A stretch of 64,000 nt of DNA from Locusta migratoria. Taxonomy: Eukaryota > Arthropoda > Insecta > Orthoptera > Acrididae. The stretch is taken from contig CM048751.1 in NCBI GenBank assembly GCA_026315105.1, positions 334,954,649 to 335,018,648 on the forward strand, given 5' to 3'. A program made the position numbers and the translations under genes. Positions 47,752 through 58,282 of this stretch are shown piece after piece. The stretch's first letter is position 1; every line of letters starts with the position of its first letter. The notes under the pieces were generated by a model. The model had not been told where the DNA came from. It saw only the letters and a program-made list of their open reading frames with translations, and made no database searches.

Positions 47752-48175
47752 TTAATCATCGTACATGTTCTCTAGCGAATTGTCATCAAAATCCGTGATG
47801 ATAGTTGCAACTTTAACCTTCTTCCCGAAAGACTGTTGGTATTCACTGCCACTGCTTCCATCGCCTCTTCCCGCACTTACCGTAGCACTACTGCTTGCCA
47901 AGAGTTGTTCGTCATTATCATCCCTATTATCATTATTATGAGTTTGTAACAACAGTATGTAATTTATGCTCATATTTCTGTACCATAACAGATACGAGAA
48001 AGCTTGCAAATGATTCATATTCTACACCAATACCATCTTCAGGAAGAAGGGCTCTTCGTAACTTCATCTCAACTAATCGCATTATATTAGCAGGATTGAT
48101 TAGCAATCGCCGACCCATCTGACGCTTCACCACACAAATAAAATCACAAAATGCAACTTCAGAGGCATACTGCAC
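47752..48175 (-). pseudogene. unrecognised coding-like stretch, two frames, acidic C-terminus
   Basis: The reverse frame 48175-47936 (79 codons) reads MGRRLLINPANIMRLVEMKL, RRALLPEDGIGVEYESF, SVMVQKYEHKLHTVVTNS and stops. A second frame (48018-47752) overlaps it and, from about 47950, continues with QTHNNDNRDDNDEQLLASS, then SGSEYQQSFGKKVKVATI and ITDFDDNSLENMYDD before a TAA. Amphipathic, charged composition, then a Ser/Asp-rich tail, look like a real protein end with one frameshift in the low-complexity Asn/Asp region (47935-47950). I do not recognise the family. It could be a retrocopy of a host gene, a last exon, or part of an unknown element. No poly-A tail is visible. Confidence 0.3.
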
Positions 48176-48189
48176 TGTCCCTACAGGCG

Positions 48190-49083
48190 AACTGACAGGT
48201 CAAAGTGCAATGCGGCATGGCACAAGCAGAGGCCTCTAATGGACGACTGTAGAGTTTTGCAGATGCGGGAGTATCACTAGCCCAAGTACTTTCCTTGTAA
48301 GTACAGCTTCTCGCTCATAACGGGGAGACAGCTGACTCAGTTTTCCAGGTGGACTGAGGAAAAGGCATTTAGATGGGCATACATGGAGCTTAGTTGGATG
48401 TTTATACTCATGGTGCCAGTTTTACAAGTAGACTGAAGTTTGTCCTAGGGGCCGAGGATGTAATTGCCCAGAAGCTGCCTGTGGGTGTGCTTAATGTGTG
48501 CAACGATGAAGAAAAAAACTATGTTTTGTAGTAGGGCCTACATGTTATCAGAAACACATTGTGGAAGCTAAATATAAGTAAATAAGTAAAGAAGACGTGG
48601 GCAATAGGTGTGAACCAAATGAGACAGTGCAATTTTAAGTCTATGCCTTCATATTCAGGAGGATGGAGCTGCTCTCATCCTGATTTAGGTTTTCAGAGGT
48701 GTTTGTGAATCACTTCAGAGATATCTGAGGAAGGTTTCTTCACCAAAGCAGAGAACAAGCTGAAGCCAACCAACATTGAATACAATAACTTACATATTCT
48801 ACAGTGTTGATTAATGTGTCTCAGCATCATGTGTTTAATTTTAGAAACAATAAAACATATTTTCAGCAACTGGTGAGTAATCAGATAGCTCGAATTAAAA
48901 CGATACCTCATTTAACTTATGACCCATGAATAAATGTTTCGAAACACCAGTACATTGATGTTTTCTCGAAATCACATCTGTGTGAATCTAATTTGATGAA
49001 GTAAAATGTCGAATACCTCTTAATGGTGGTTGAGGAATACTTTAATTGAAGACATTATTTCTTTTACGAGTATTCTAAAAGAA
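48190..49083. other. no gene recognised
   Basis: AT-rich spacer before the CR1-like copy; the reverse frame 48911-48693 has no domain. Confidence 0.4.
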
Positions 49084-49320
49084 CTACATCTACATCTACA
49101 TACATACTCCGCAATTCACCGTAAGGTGGGTGGCGGAGGGTACACTGTACCACTACTAGGCATTTCCTTTCCTATTCCACTCCCAAATTGAACGAGGAAA
49201 AAAAGAATTCTTATATGCCTCCGCGGGCCCTAATTTCTCTTATCTTGTCTTCGTGATCTTTACGCGAAATGTAAGTAGGCGGCAGCAAGATCGTACTACA
49301 CTCAGCTTTAAATTCCGGCC

Positions 49321-49515
49321 TGCCGGCCGCGGTGGCCGAGGAAACTGACGCGCTCCAGTCACGGTCTGCACGGTCACTACGGTCGGGGGTTCGAATCCCC
49401 CCTCGAGCAGGGATATTTGTGCCGTCCTAGTTCGTAAGTAGTTCATAAGTAGTTTGTAAGTTTAGGGACTGATGACCCCGCAGTTAAGTCCCATAAGCTA
49501 TACAAACATTTGAAC
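49321..49515 (+). mobile_element. tRNA-derived SINE with 11-bp perfect target duplication
   Basis: Head GCCGGCCGCGGTGGCCGAGG, B box GGTTCGAATCCCC, body GTAGTTTGTAAG and GGGACTGATGACCCC, end CATTTGAAC. AAATTCCGGCC at 49310-49320 and 49516-49526. Inserted in the CR1-like copy, opposite orientation. Confidence 0.92.
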
Positions 49516-49539
49516 AAATTCCGGCCCTCTAAATTTCCG

Positions 49540-50850
49540 CAACAGAATTTCACGAAAGGAACGTCGTCATTCTTCCAGCGATCCCCAATTGAGTTGCCGG
49601 AGCATTTCCGTGACACTCGCGTATTGGTCGAACCTACCAATAACAAACCTAGCTGCTCGCCTCTGAACCGCCTCTATGTCTTCCTTCAAACCGATCTGCT
49701 GCGGGTCCCAAACACTTGAGCAATACTCAAGACGTGGTCGTACGAGCGTTTTATACGCGGTCTCCTGTACAGGTGATGTACATCTTCCCAAAATTCTCCC
49801 AATAAACCGTAGTCGGCTGTCTGCCTTACGCACAACTGTCCTTACATGCTCGTTCCATTTCATATCGCTCTGCAATGTTACGCCTAGATATTTGAACGAC
49901 GCGACAGCATCAAGAAGCTCACTACTAATGATGTATTCGAACATTATGGGATTTTTTTTTTCTACTCATGCCTACAGGCTTACATTTTTCTACATTAAGA
50001 GCTAGCTGGCAGTCTTCGCACCAACTAGAGATTTTGTCTAAATCATCCTGTATGCTATTACAGTCAGTTACAGACGACACCCTCCCATACACCACAGCAT
50101 CATCAGCAAACAGCCGCAAATTACAACTGACTCTGTCCATCAGATAGAAAATAATACCGGTCCTACCACACTCCCCTGGGGCACGCCTGACGATACACTC
50201 GTCTGTGATGAACACTCGCCGTCGAGAACAACGTACTGCGTTCTATTACTTAGGAAGTCTTCCAGCCAGTCACAAATATGTGAACCTATTCCATAAGCTC
50301 GTATCTTCGTTAGCAGTCTGCAGTGTGGCACCTCGTCGAACGCCTTTTTGAAGTCGAGAAAAACACAATCCGCCTGTTGCCCTTCATCCATGGCTCGCAA
50401 GATGTCATGTGAGAAAAGGGCAAGCTGAGTTTCACATGAACCATGTTTCCTAAACCCGTGCTTATTCATGGAAAGAAGCTTTTCCGTTTCAAGGAAATTT
50501 ACTATATTCGAACTGAGAATATGCTCCAAAATTCTACATGAAACTGATGTCAACGATATTGGCCTGTAATTGTGTGGGTCAGTTCTCTTTCCTTTCTTAT
50601 AAACGGGAGTCACCTGTGCTTTTTTCCAATCACTATGAATTTTGCGCTGAATTAAAGATTAGCGATAAATGCAAGCTAAATAGGGGGCCAATGCCGCAGA
50701 ATAGTCTTTGTAAAACCGAACTGGTATTCCATCCGGACCAGCTGACTTTTTCGTATTTAGCTCTCTCAGCTGCTTCTCTACACCGGAAATACCTATTGCT
50801 ACGTCCCCTAATTTTCTTGTCAATAAAATACAAAGTGCGTACATTAGGCC
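49540..50850 (-). pseudogene. CR1-like reverse transcriptase, two or three breaks
   Basis: Reverse order: ISGVEKQLRELNTKKSAGPD (50800-50700), a break near 50630, MTPVYKKGKRTDPHNYRPIS, ILEHILSSNIVNFLETEKLL, CVFLDFKKAFDEVPHCRLLT, VPQGSVVGPVLFSI (50613-50140), then a small deletion (the FINDL block is missing), catalytic LRLFADDAVVYGRVSSV (about 50110), ISSWCEDCQLALNVEKCKPV, then in the next frame SFKYLGVTLQSDMKWNEHV, YKTLVRPRLEYCSSVWDPQQ and AVQRRAARFVIGRF (49944-49567). Catalytic aspartates are kept. Better preserved in the RT than the copy at 53 kb. Confidence 0.87.
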
Positions 50851-50870
50851 CCTATCTTGTAACTCTTTTC

Positions 50871-53004
50871 TAAAATGTATGTCTTCTCAAAGCTGTTTAT
50901 ACTTAGTGATAATAGTTTTACTCAGATAATCACTGAGTATTGAATGTTTACTTGAATTCGCATTTTTAATACTTAATGGTTAATATGTTGGCATAAAAAT
51001 CTCCCCCTGAAAGAGTACCATTATATATACTAATATGAAATACGGCTCTCGGTAGTATAGGACACATTTCTGCTGCATTACTAAGCATAACTCTCGTAAT
51101 ACTACAATACATTTGAGGAACCACAGAGTTTTCTGCAGTAACATGAATCTCATGAAAGCTGAAACAACGTGTATTTTTTATAAATCTCAAGTGTGCCGTT
51201 CCCTTCCTTTCACTTAAACATTCTACAAGGCTTTCAGCAAACGTGACGTCACGTTAACAAGCGACACAAACGCACAGTACTAGAGACAACTATATCAGAA
51301 GCCGATATCAGTTCTTGTGATCTTCGATACTGTGCGTGACGTCAAAATGATGTCATGTTTGCATTTTAGTTAGGTAACGTTCTCCTCACACAACTCGGAA
51401 CAAACGTGACGTCAGTTGTATGTGACACGGTGTATCGAAGACCCCACTAACAACTATCAACTTGCGGACACACAACTTGGTGCAAACGTGACATACTAAT
51501 GTACTGGTTTATTTTAATAGTTATTGCATTATAATAAACATCGTTATTCGTACACTTACAGCCTGGTCCAAAAGCTACATGCTTACGTATTTCCTTCTTT
51601 GATGGTAGCACAGAAACGCCTCGTTCGTGTACCACACGTTATAAATATACATCTCGTATCGTTTGAAATTTCGCACTTTATCATGATATAGTGATTGCGG
51701 GCGGTTTCCATTTTCTTTGCTTTCCGTTTTCTAAAGTACTTTGGGACTTCCTCGTGAGATTAAACTAAGCACGATACATGCAAATTCATGTAAATATTCA
51801 AAATACGTTGGAAGTTTCTCTTTCATTTTCTGATACGAATTCTGGAAGTTTATCCTTTACTATTATATTGCTGTTAGCAACATCTCTTATGCTATCCGCA
51901 GTGTCACTGACGTAAGTTACTTAGAATAGACCTAGACAAAAAACACTACCCTGTTCTCCAGGCCTTATTGAGAAATGGGTTTAAGCTGAAATGTTAAAAA
52001 GTATAATGTCCTACATGGAAACAGAGAAATAGGGTAATGCCACGTATTATAAATTTTGTAGTCTGCGCAGACAAAACCAAGTAATGATTTAAATGAAAAT
52101 TTCCAACGGATTATGTAGCAATTTCTTGTCTTAAATGCCTCCACAATTAATACTGTAAGGATGTAGAGATCACAGCAGACAGAGCTGTTAGTGTTCTCAG
52201 TGTTCCGTAAACATTTGCAAAATGTTCGTTTAGAATCTTGACTACCCAAAATCTCCGCATGTTCAGAAACAAACTAGCAAATATTAGTGCCAAGCAAAGA
52301 ATATCGGTAACCAAAACCTCGGAAATCGCGACACATTCGAAAATCAACAGCCAAATATTGAAATAAACAAGGGATATGGACCTAACCACATGATCCAAAA
52401 TCACAAGATTTTCGGAAAGAAACAGCGAAATATTTCTGAGAAGTGACAGTATAAATGTCATACCCACACATTTTACGTATCAGCAATTTATTTATTTATT
52501 CATCCTATGATCGTTATTTGGGAAGATATTGGTTACGTGAAGTGTGTTTTAGTATTACAGTGCAGCCTATTAAACGTTTCCCTTTAGCCTTGCCTCTAAT
52601 CATATCCTCTGAAATCGTTATTTATTTAGAACAAAGGTCAAATATTCGTGAGAAGGAAGAACAGATATGTGAGTGCTGGTCGTATCCCTTACAGGAATTC
52701 CATTCTCCGTATAATCAGGCCAATGTTACCAAATCTTTGTCACCGATTCCTGAGACAGCTCTCCCTTACAGGTAGAATAACATCATGAATTACATACCAT
52801 GTTACTGTTATATGAATTAGTAAGGCCTAAAAAGTGTTGTGAATAAGCAACTCTTACAATACGTTATAAGCGATAAGATTAAAAGATAAATATTTCCACA
52901 GAGGTAAGACCCAACCATTAACATTCCAATTGGAAACCCAGAACGCTCCAAATCTGTTTCACAGAGGTAGATTGCGCTGAGGTTACTTCTCTATATTGCA
53001 GCAC
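50871..53004. other. 2.1 kb without a recognised gene; CRE-type palindromes at 51244-51414
   Basis: Frames on both strands (52147-52467 reverse, 52455-52775 forward, 51965-52249 reverse) show no domain. TGACGTCA occurs exactly three times at 51244, 51337 and 51407, within AAACGTGACGTCA-type repeats; see findings. Confidence 0.4.
51237..51492. promoter_or_regulatory. cluster of three CRE-type octamers in a diverged direct repeat
   Basis: TGACGTCA at 51244-51251, 51337-51344 and 51407-51414. AAACGTGACGTCA leads two of them, and AAACGTGACATAC at 51484 is a fourth, mutated unit. CREB/ATF proteins bind this octamer; function here is inferred and untested. Confidence 0.3.
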
Positions 53005-54543
53005 AGATTACAAAATGGCAAATATCGAAATAATTGACAGAGGGATAGAAAAACAATTAAAATCGCTCAAAAGAGGAAAAGCCGCAGGACCAGACTGGAT
53101 ACAAGTTCGTTTTTACACAGAGTACGCGAAGGAACTTGCCCCCTTCTTGCAGTGATGTACCGTAGAGCGTAGCGTTCCGAAAGATTGGAAAATGGCGCAG
53201 GTCATCCCCGTTTTAAAAAGGGGCGTCGGACAGATGTGCAGAACTATAGGCCTATATCTCCAACCTCGGTAAGTTGTAGAATTTTGTAACATGTAGTATG
53301 TTCGAGTTCAATGACATTTCTGGAGACTAGACATCTGCTCTGTAGGAATCAGTATTGGTTTCGAAAAAGGCGATCGTGTGAAACCTAGCTCGGGCTATTA
53401 TTCCACGAGACTCAGAGGGTCATAGACACGGGTTCTCAGGTAGATACTGTGTTTCTTGACTTCCTCAAGGCGTTTGATACAGTTCGACACAGACGTCTAA
53501 TGAACAAAGTAAGTGCATATGGTTTATGAGACCAATGGTGTGATTGGATTAAAGAGTTCCTAGATAACAGAATGCATCATGTCATTCTCAATGGAGAGAA
53601 GTCTTCAGAAGTAAGAGTGATGTCAGGTGTGCCACAGAGGAGTGTCGTTGGTCCGTTGCTGTTCACGATATATATAAATGATCTTGCGGATAACATCGGA
53701 AGTTCACTAAAGCATTTTGCGGCTGATGATGTAGTATGTAGAGAGGTTGTAACAATGGAAAATTGTATTGAAATTCATGAGGATATGAATCAAATTGACG
53801 CATGGTTCAGGGAATGGTAATTGAATCCAATGTAGGAAGGTGTAATGCGGTGTGAATACATATAAGGAAAGATCCTGTATCATTTAGCTACACTATAGCA
53901 GGTCAGCAACTGGAAGCTGTTAATTCCATAATTTATCTGGAAGTAGGCATTAGGAGTGATTTAAAATGGAACGACCATATCAAATCAATCGTCGGTAAAG
54001 CAGATGCCAGACTTATATTCATTGGAAGAATCCTGAGGAAATGCAGTCCGAAAACAAAGGAAGTAGGCTACAGTACATTTGTTCGCCCACAGCTCGAATA
54101 CTACTCACCGGTGTGGGATCCGTACCAGGTGGGGTTGATAGAAGAAGTAGAAAAGATCCAACGGAGAGCAGCGCGTTTCGTTACAGGATCATTTAGTACA
54201 CGCGAAAGGGCTACGGAAGGGATCGATAAACTCCAGTGGAAGACTCTGCAGGAGAGACGCTCTGTCGCTCGGTACGGGCTTTTGTCGAAGTTTCGAGGTC
54301 ATACCTTTACCGTGGCGTCTAGGAGTATATTGCTCCCTCCTAAGTACATCTCGTGAAGTGATCATGAAGATAAAATTAGAGAGATTAGAGCCAACACAAT
54401 GGCATAGCGACAATCTATCTTTCCGCGAACAATACGTGATTGGAATAGGAGGGAGAACAGATAGTGGTACTCGAGGTACCCTCCGTCACACACCACCAGG
54501 TGGCTTGCGGAGTATGGATGTAGATGCAGATGTAGATGTAATA
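53005..54543 (+). pseudogene. CR1-like LINE, forward copy, RT to 3' tail, decayed
   Basis: Starts near ATGGCAAATATCGAAATAAT (IDRGIEKQLKSLKRGKAAGP), has broken frames to 53570, including VFLDFLKAFDTVRHRRLMNK near 53450, then the frame 53572-53820 (GVPQRSVVGPLLFTIYINDL, and the catalytic box reading HFAADDVV, an inserted Ala ahead of the ADD), a stop at 53818, IYLEVGIRSDLKWNDHIKSI, and 54111-54356 (MWDPYQVGLIEEVEKIQRRA, RYGLLSKFRGHTF). 3' end CCCTCCGTCACACACCACCA then GGCTTGCGGAGTATGGATG and GTAGATG repeats to 54543. It differs from the 41.7-kb copy enough to be another subfamily. Confidence 0.85.
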
Positions 54544-55529
54544 CGCTATAACGCTACTGAAACTTTTCGTGGAGTCTGTTTACGTACTATAATTTTCACA
54601 CGATATTTTTCCACGAATGGTGTTTTATTACTTAGAAAATCGAGCCGAGAATGATTGTTGTGATTAATATGTAATGTGCTGTTTCCATCAAACGGTTTAA
54701 TGGGGAATAGTAATATCAAATCAATTAAAAATGCGGCAAATCAAGATGGCATCTGTGACGTGAAGTAATAGTAAATAGTCGATAGCTGTTCGTGCGAAAT
54801 TCGATGCAGTGTCTGATGTAAAAATGACGTCGTGTTTGTTATAGTGTGAGGAGAACATTACCTGTTAGGTTGACGTCTTATCTTTGCTAAACGGCAGCCG
54901 CCGAGCCACCGCTTATCAGCTTCTGGCGATAAGAGAGAAAAGCTGCGACAGCGGCAGCTGTGGCAGTCGGACTGTACATACGAAACCGCATTGGACTCGT
55001 CACGAGATGCCACGGTAGTTTCGTCACAGGAAGCGCTCTCACGCTACTGTATATAAGTCGGTAGATAACATCAATTTCAGTATTGGTGATTTCACTAAGA
55101 GGAGTACTGCTTAGACTAAAGAAATACGATCGCAGGCTGTACTTGATGGGCCTCACGTGTTTGTAAGGGCAGAATGATACTGCTCAAGCAGGTAGTGGAT
55201 GGCTTACTGTAGCGATCATTGGTGTTCTTTTCTTTTAGTTATACCTACCACAGCAGATGTGCTAGTCGTCCCCCTCAGTCCTGTTAAGTTGCGTTGTTGC
55301 TCTTACCAGTTGCAGAGAACTAAACCGATGTTACTGGCGCACAACAGCAAGACGATCATTAGTGAGCAACTGTAATAGTGTTAAGTGGAAAACAAAACCT
55401 AAGAAAAATAAGAGAAGGGTCCAAAGCTATACTAGTACCTTAGTGACGCAATATTTGCACTGCTTATTCCGATCCTTGTGAATTAACTGCAGCTATTTTA
55501 TGTAACCATTAACATAAAGTCTCTATACT
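54544..55529. other. no gene recognised; candidate promoter inside
   Basis: 54804-54866 resembles parts of 51325-51414. 54890-55000 is GC-richer. Reverse frame 55156-54887 has no domain. Confidence 0.4.
55050..55081 (+). promoter_or_regulatory. candidate TATA box and initiator
   Basis: TATATAAG at 55050-55057 and TCAGT at 55077-55081 put the initiator A 29 bases after the TATA start, the arthropod spacing. No gene follows directly; it may be an LTR or other element promoter. Confidence 0.35.
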
Positions 55530-55539
55530 GATTTAAACA

Positions 55540-57335
55540 TGTGGTTGTAAATAATTATAAAAACTACTGTGCTACATTAATAAAAGTCATTAAAAAGTCC
55601 AGAAGCATGTGCATCATGTCTGAGATTAGTAACTCTGATAACAAAATTAAAACAATTTGGAATATTATTACCAGGGGCACAGGGCAAGCAAGAGCACAGG
55701 GAGACAGTATTACCAGCAAAATGAATGAAAAGTGTACAAGCCAGAAGTTGAAAACATTTTAATAATTATTTTTTAGATGTTGTAGAGAAAGTAGGATCTA
55801 AATGTTCATTAGAAGAAACTAGACAGTTAATGGAAAAGGCCATACATAAACAAATTGAAGCATTAGAAATTCCACCCATCCCTCCTTCTGAAATTAAGAA
55901 AATCATAAACTCTCTCGAGAGTAAACGGTCATATGGAATTGATGGCATTTCCAGCAGGGTATTAATAACTTGTTGCCAGAAGATAAGTAGGATTCTTAGC
56001 CACATATGTAATAGTTCTCTGAAGCAGGGTGTTTTTCCTGATAGACTGAAATATGCTGCTTTTAAACCACTGCACAGAAAAGGGGATATGTCTGATGTCA
56101 ACAACTACCGACCAATCTCACTTCTGACAGCCTTATCAAAAATGCTTGAAAAAGTATTGTGTTCTAGAGTACCTTCAAACATATGTAAAAATAAAGTTCT
56201 ATCAAAATGTCAGTTTGATTTTCAGAAAGGCTTTTGAACAGAAAATGCTATATATACTTTCACCAATGAAATATTAAATGCTCTGAATAACCCGACATCA
56301 CCCACTGGGATTTCTTTGCGATCTCTCCGAGTCTTTTGATTGTGTAAATCATAGAATTCATCTAGATAAACTAAAGTATGGTGTATGAATAGGACAGCGT
56401 ACAAATGGTTTAAATCATACGTAACAGGAAGAGTGCAGAAAGTTGACATAAGTAGTTATCATAATATGCAAAAAAACAGTTGATTCATCAAACTGGGGAA
56501 CAACCAAAAATGGGCTGCCACAATGTTCGGTCTTGGGCCCTTTGATGTTCTTAATATACGTTAATGACTTGCCATTCTATATTTATGAAGATGCAGAGCT
56601 GGTTCTTTTTGCCGGTGATACAAGTATAGTTATCACACCTGACAGACAAGAACTAACTGAAGAAATTGTAAACGACGTCTTTCAGAAAATCATTAACTGG
56701 TTCTCAGCAAATGAACTATCATTAAATTTTGATAAAGCAAAGTGCATACAGTTCCATACAGTAAATGGAATGACACTATTAATAAATATACACCTTGATC
56801 AGAAATCTGTAGCTAAAGTAGAATATTCAAAATTTTAGGTGTGTGCATTGGTTAGGGGTTGAACTGGAAAAAACACATTGAAGATCTGTTGAAATGTTTG
56901 ACATCAGCGAGTTATGCTTTTCGGGTAATTGCAAATTTTGGTGATATACATCTCAATATATCAGCTATGCCTATTTTCATTCTTTGTTTTCGTATGACAT
57001 CTTCTGGGGTAATTCATCATTGAGTAAATCAGAATAATTGCTGGAGCCCATCCAAGATCATCCTGTAGACACTTATTTAAAGTACTAGGGATCTTCACAG
57101 TATATATATTCACTTATGAAATTAGTTATTACCAATCCCACTGGATGCAAAAGCAATAACAGTGTATATAACTACAACACTAGGAGAAAGAATGATCTTC
57201 TCTGTTCAAGGTAAAATCTAGCATTGGCAAAGAAAGGAGTGAATTATGCTGGTACAATAGTCTTTGGTCACCTACCAAACAGCGTCAAAGATCTGATAGA
57301 TAGCAAAGTATTATTTAAAAATAAATTATAAATTA
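55540..57335 (+). pseudogene. Jockey-like reverse transcriptase, multiple breaks
   Basis: 55541-55762: NSDNKIKTIWNIITRGTG (pre-RT region). 55830-56237 (135 codons): IKKIINSLESKRSYGIDGIS, LKYAAFKPLHRKGDMSDVNN, YRPISLLTALSKMLEKVL, ending at a stop in FDFQKGF*TENA (usually F). 56260-56460 is shifted (LFDCVNH remnant of the palm). 56533-56838: MGPLMFLIYVNDLPFYIYED and the catalytic box reading FAGDTSIVI: the second-position Asp is Gly, so it is inactive even apart from the breaks. The C-terminal region to 57335 is fragmentary. Compare the first copy, where the box is FADD. Confidence 0.82.
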
Positions 57336-57398
57336 TAAAAATTAGTGAATGACAACTCCTTCTACACTACACATGAATTTTTAGATATCAATTAAAAA

Positions 57399-57402
<4 letters not shown>

Positions 57403-57447
<45 letters not shown>
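57403..57447. repeat. poly-A run
   Basis: Uninterrupted A tract of about 45 bases in the 3'UTR of the Jockey-like copy. Confidence 0.95.
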
Positions 57448-57449
<2 letters not shown>

Positions 57450-57577
57450 TGTCATGTAATATTTAGTATAAAGTAATAATTTGTTGAGACACCTTTCATT
57501 AACCTGACACGTTCCACATCATTACGAAGTGTCGTATTCATTATCTATGGAACAAGTACTTATCTTATCTAATCTAA

Positions 57578-58282
57578 CGTGATTATCCCGTAATTCATAC
57601 ATACGTGCCAAGCAAAGGTTTCATAGAATAATTCTCAAATTATTTCTCTATCACAATACGGGAAAAAACAATCGCCTGACTATCCAAGATCTCTGACTTC
57701 CCTTTTTTTCCGTGGGGTTCAATGTAGTATTTCCTATACATTATGTGCATCTGATAACTGAAACTTCTTAAGTAGTAAAGGTATGTCATGTTTGGGAGCG
57801 ATCTGTTAATCAATTCATTGAAGAGCGAAATCGCTTTTTATTTTGTATTTTTTATTAAGAAGAAGAAGAATGAAATCTGAGATCCAAAGATGGCAGTTAA
57901 ACTGCCGAAAACGGTAATCATAATAAAAGATACAAAATAATTGCGGTCTTGGTTCTTATCTTCTATTAACTTCTTAAGTAGATCTCGCCAAAACGAAACC
58001 CGCCTCTCCTTTACGTCTGTGACACTATTTCCCCTTGTCAAAGATAATGCAAAACGATACGCCATTCTTTATACATTTTCACTGTTCTCTTTCAACCCTA
58101 TCCAGTAAGAATACCAAACGCTGCATTAGTATTCCAGCAATTGACAGACAAATGTAGCGTAGTCTACCCGATTACTGAATTTGGAGCAAATTATATGTAA
58201 ATTGCCTATAAAGAGCAATCTTTGGATAGGTCTTCCCAATAGAAGTTGTTTGTATTCGTAATTCAATGGCATTTAGTCGGGT
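57578..58282. other. no gene recognised
   Basis: Apart from the hammerhead-like motif, nothing supported; the reverse frame 58065-57838 has no domain. Confidence 0.35.
57885..57920 (+). ncRNA. hammerhead-ribozyme-like motif, probably degenerate
   Basis: CCAAAGATG, stem GGCAG/CTGCC with TTAAA loop, then CGAAAACGGTA. Hammerhead core needs CUGANGA, stem II, GAAA and a GUH site: here stem II and GAAA are intact and GTA fits the cleavage site, but CUGANGA reads CCAAAGA. Resembles motifs known from Penelope-like elements. Flanking AAAAGATACAAAATAATTGC and the rest are unassigned. Stem I is short. Confidence 0.3.

Larger units (their letters stand above)
49084..50870 (-). mobile_element. CR1-like LINE, reverse copy, 5'-truncated, carrying a SINE
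   Basis: The tail (TACATC)n at 49084-49101 followed by ACTCCGCAATTCACCG is the 3' end; RT sequence runs up to about 50850. The SINE at 49321-49515 interrupts the region after the RT. Length without SINE is about 1.6 kb. Confidence 0.87.
55530..57577 (+). mobile_element. Jockey-like non-LTR retrotransposon, second copy
   Basis: Shares the RT end, the A-rich segment and the terminal GTTCCA...TGGAAC signature with the copy at 1-1203, plus about 1 kb more on the 5' side. Ends in TTATCTAATCTAA at 57577. The pure A run 57403-57447 lies inside the 3'UTR, about 130 bases before the end. Confidence 0.83.

Noticed and set aside
52147..52775. overlapping 106-codon frames on both strands
   Set aside because: No domain and open on both strands by chance in AT-rich DNA.
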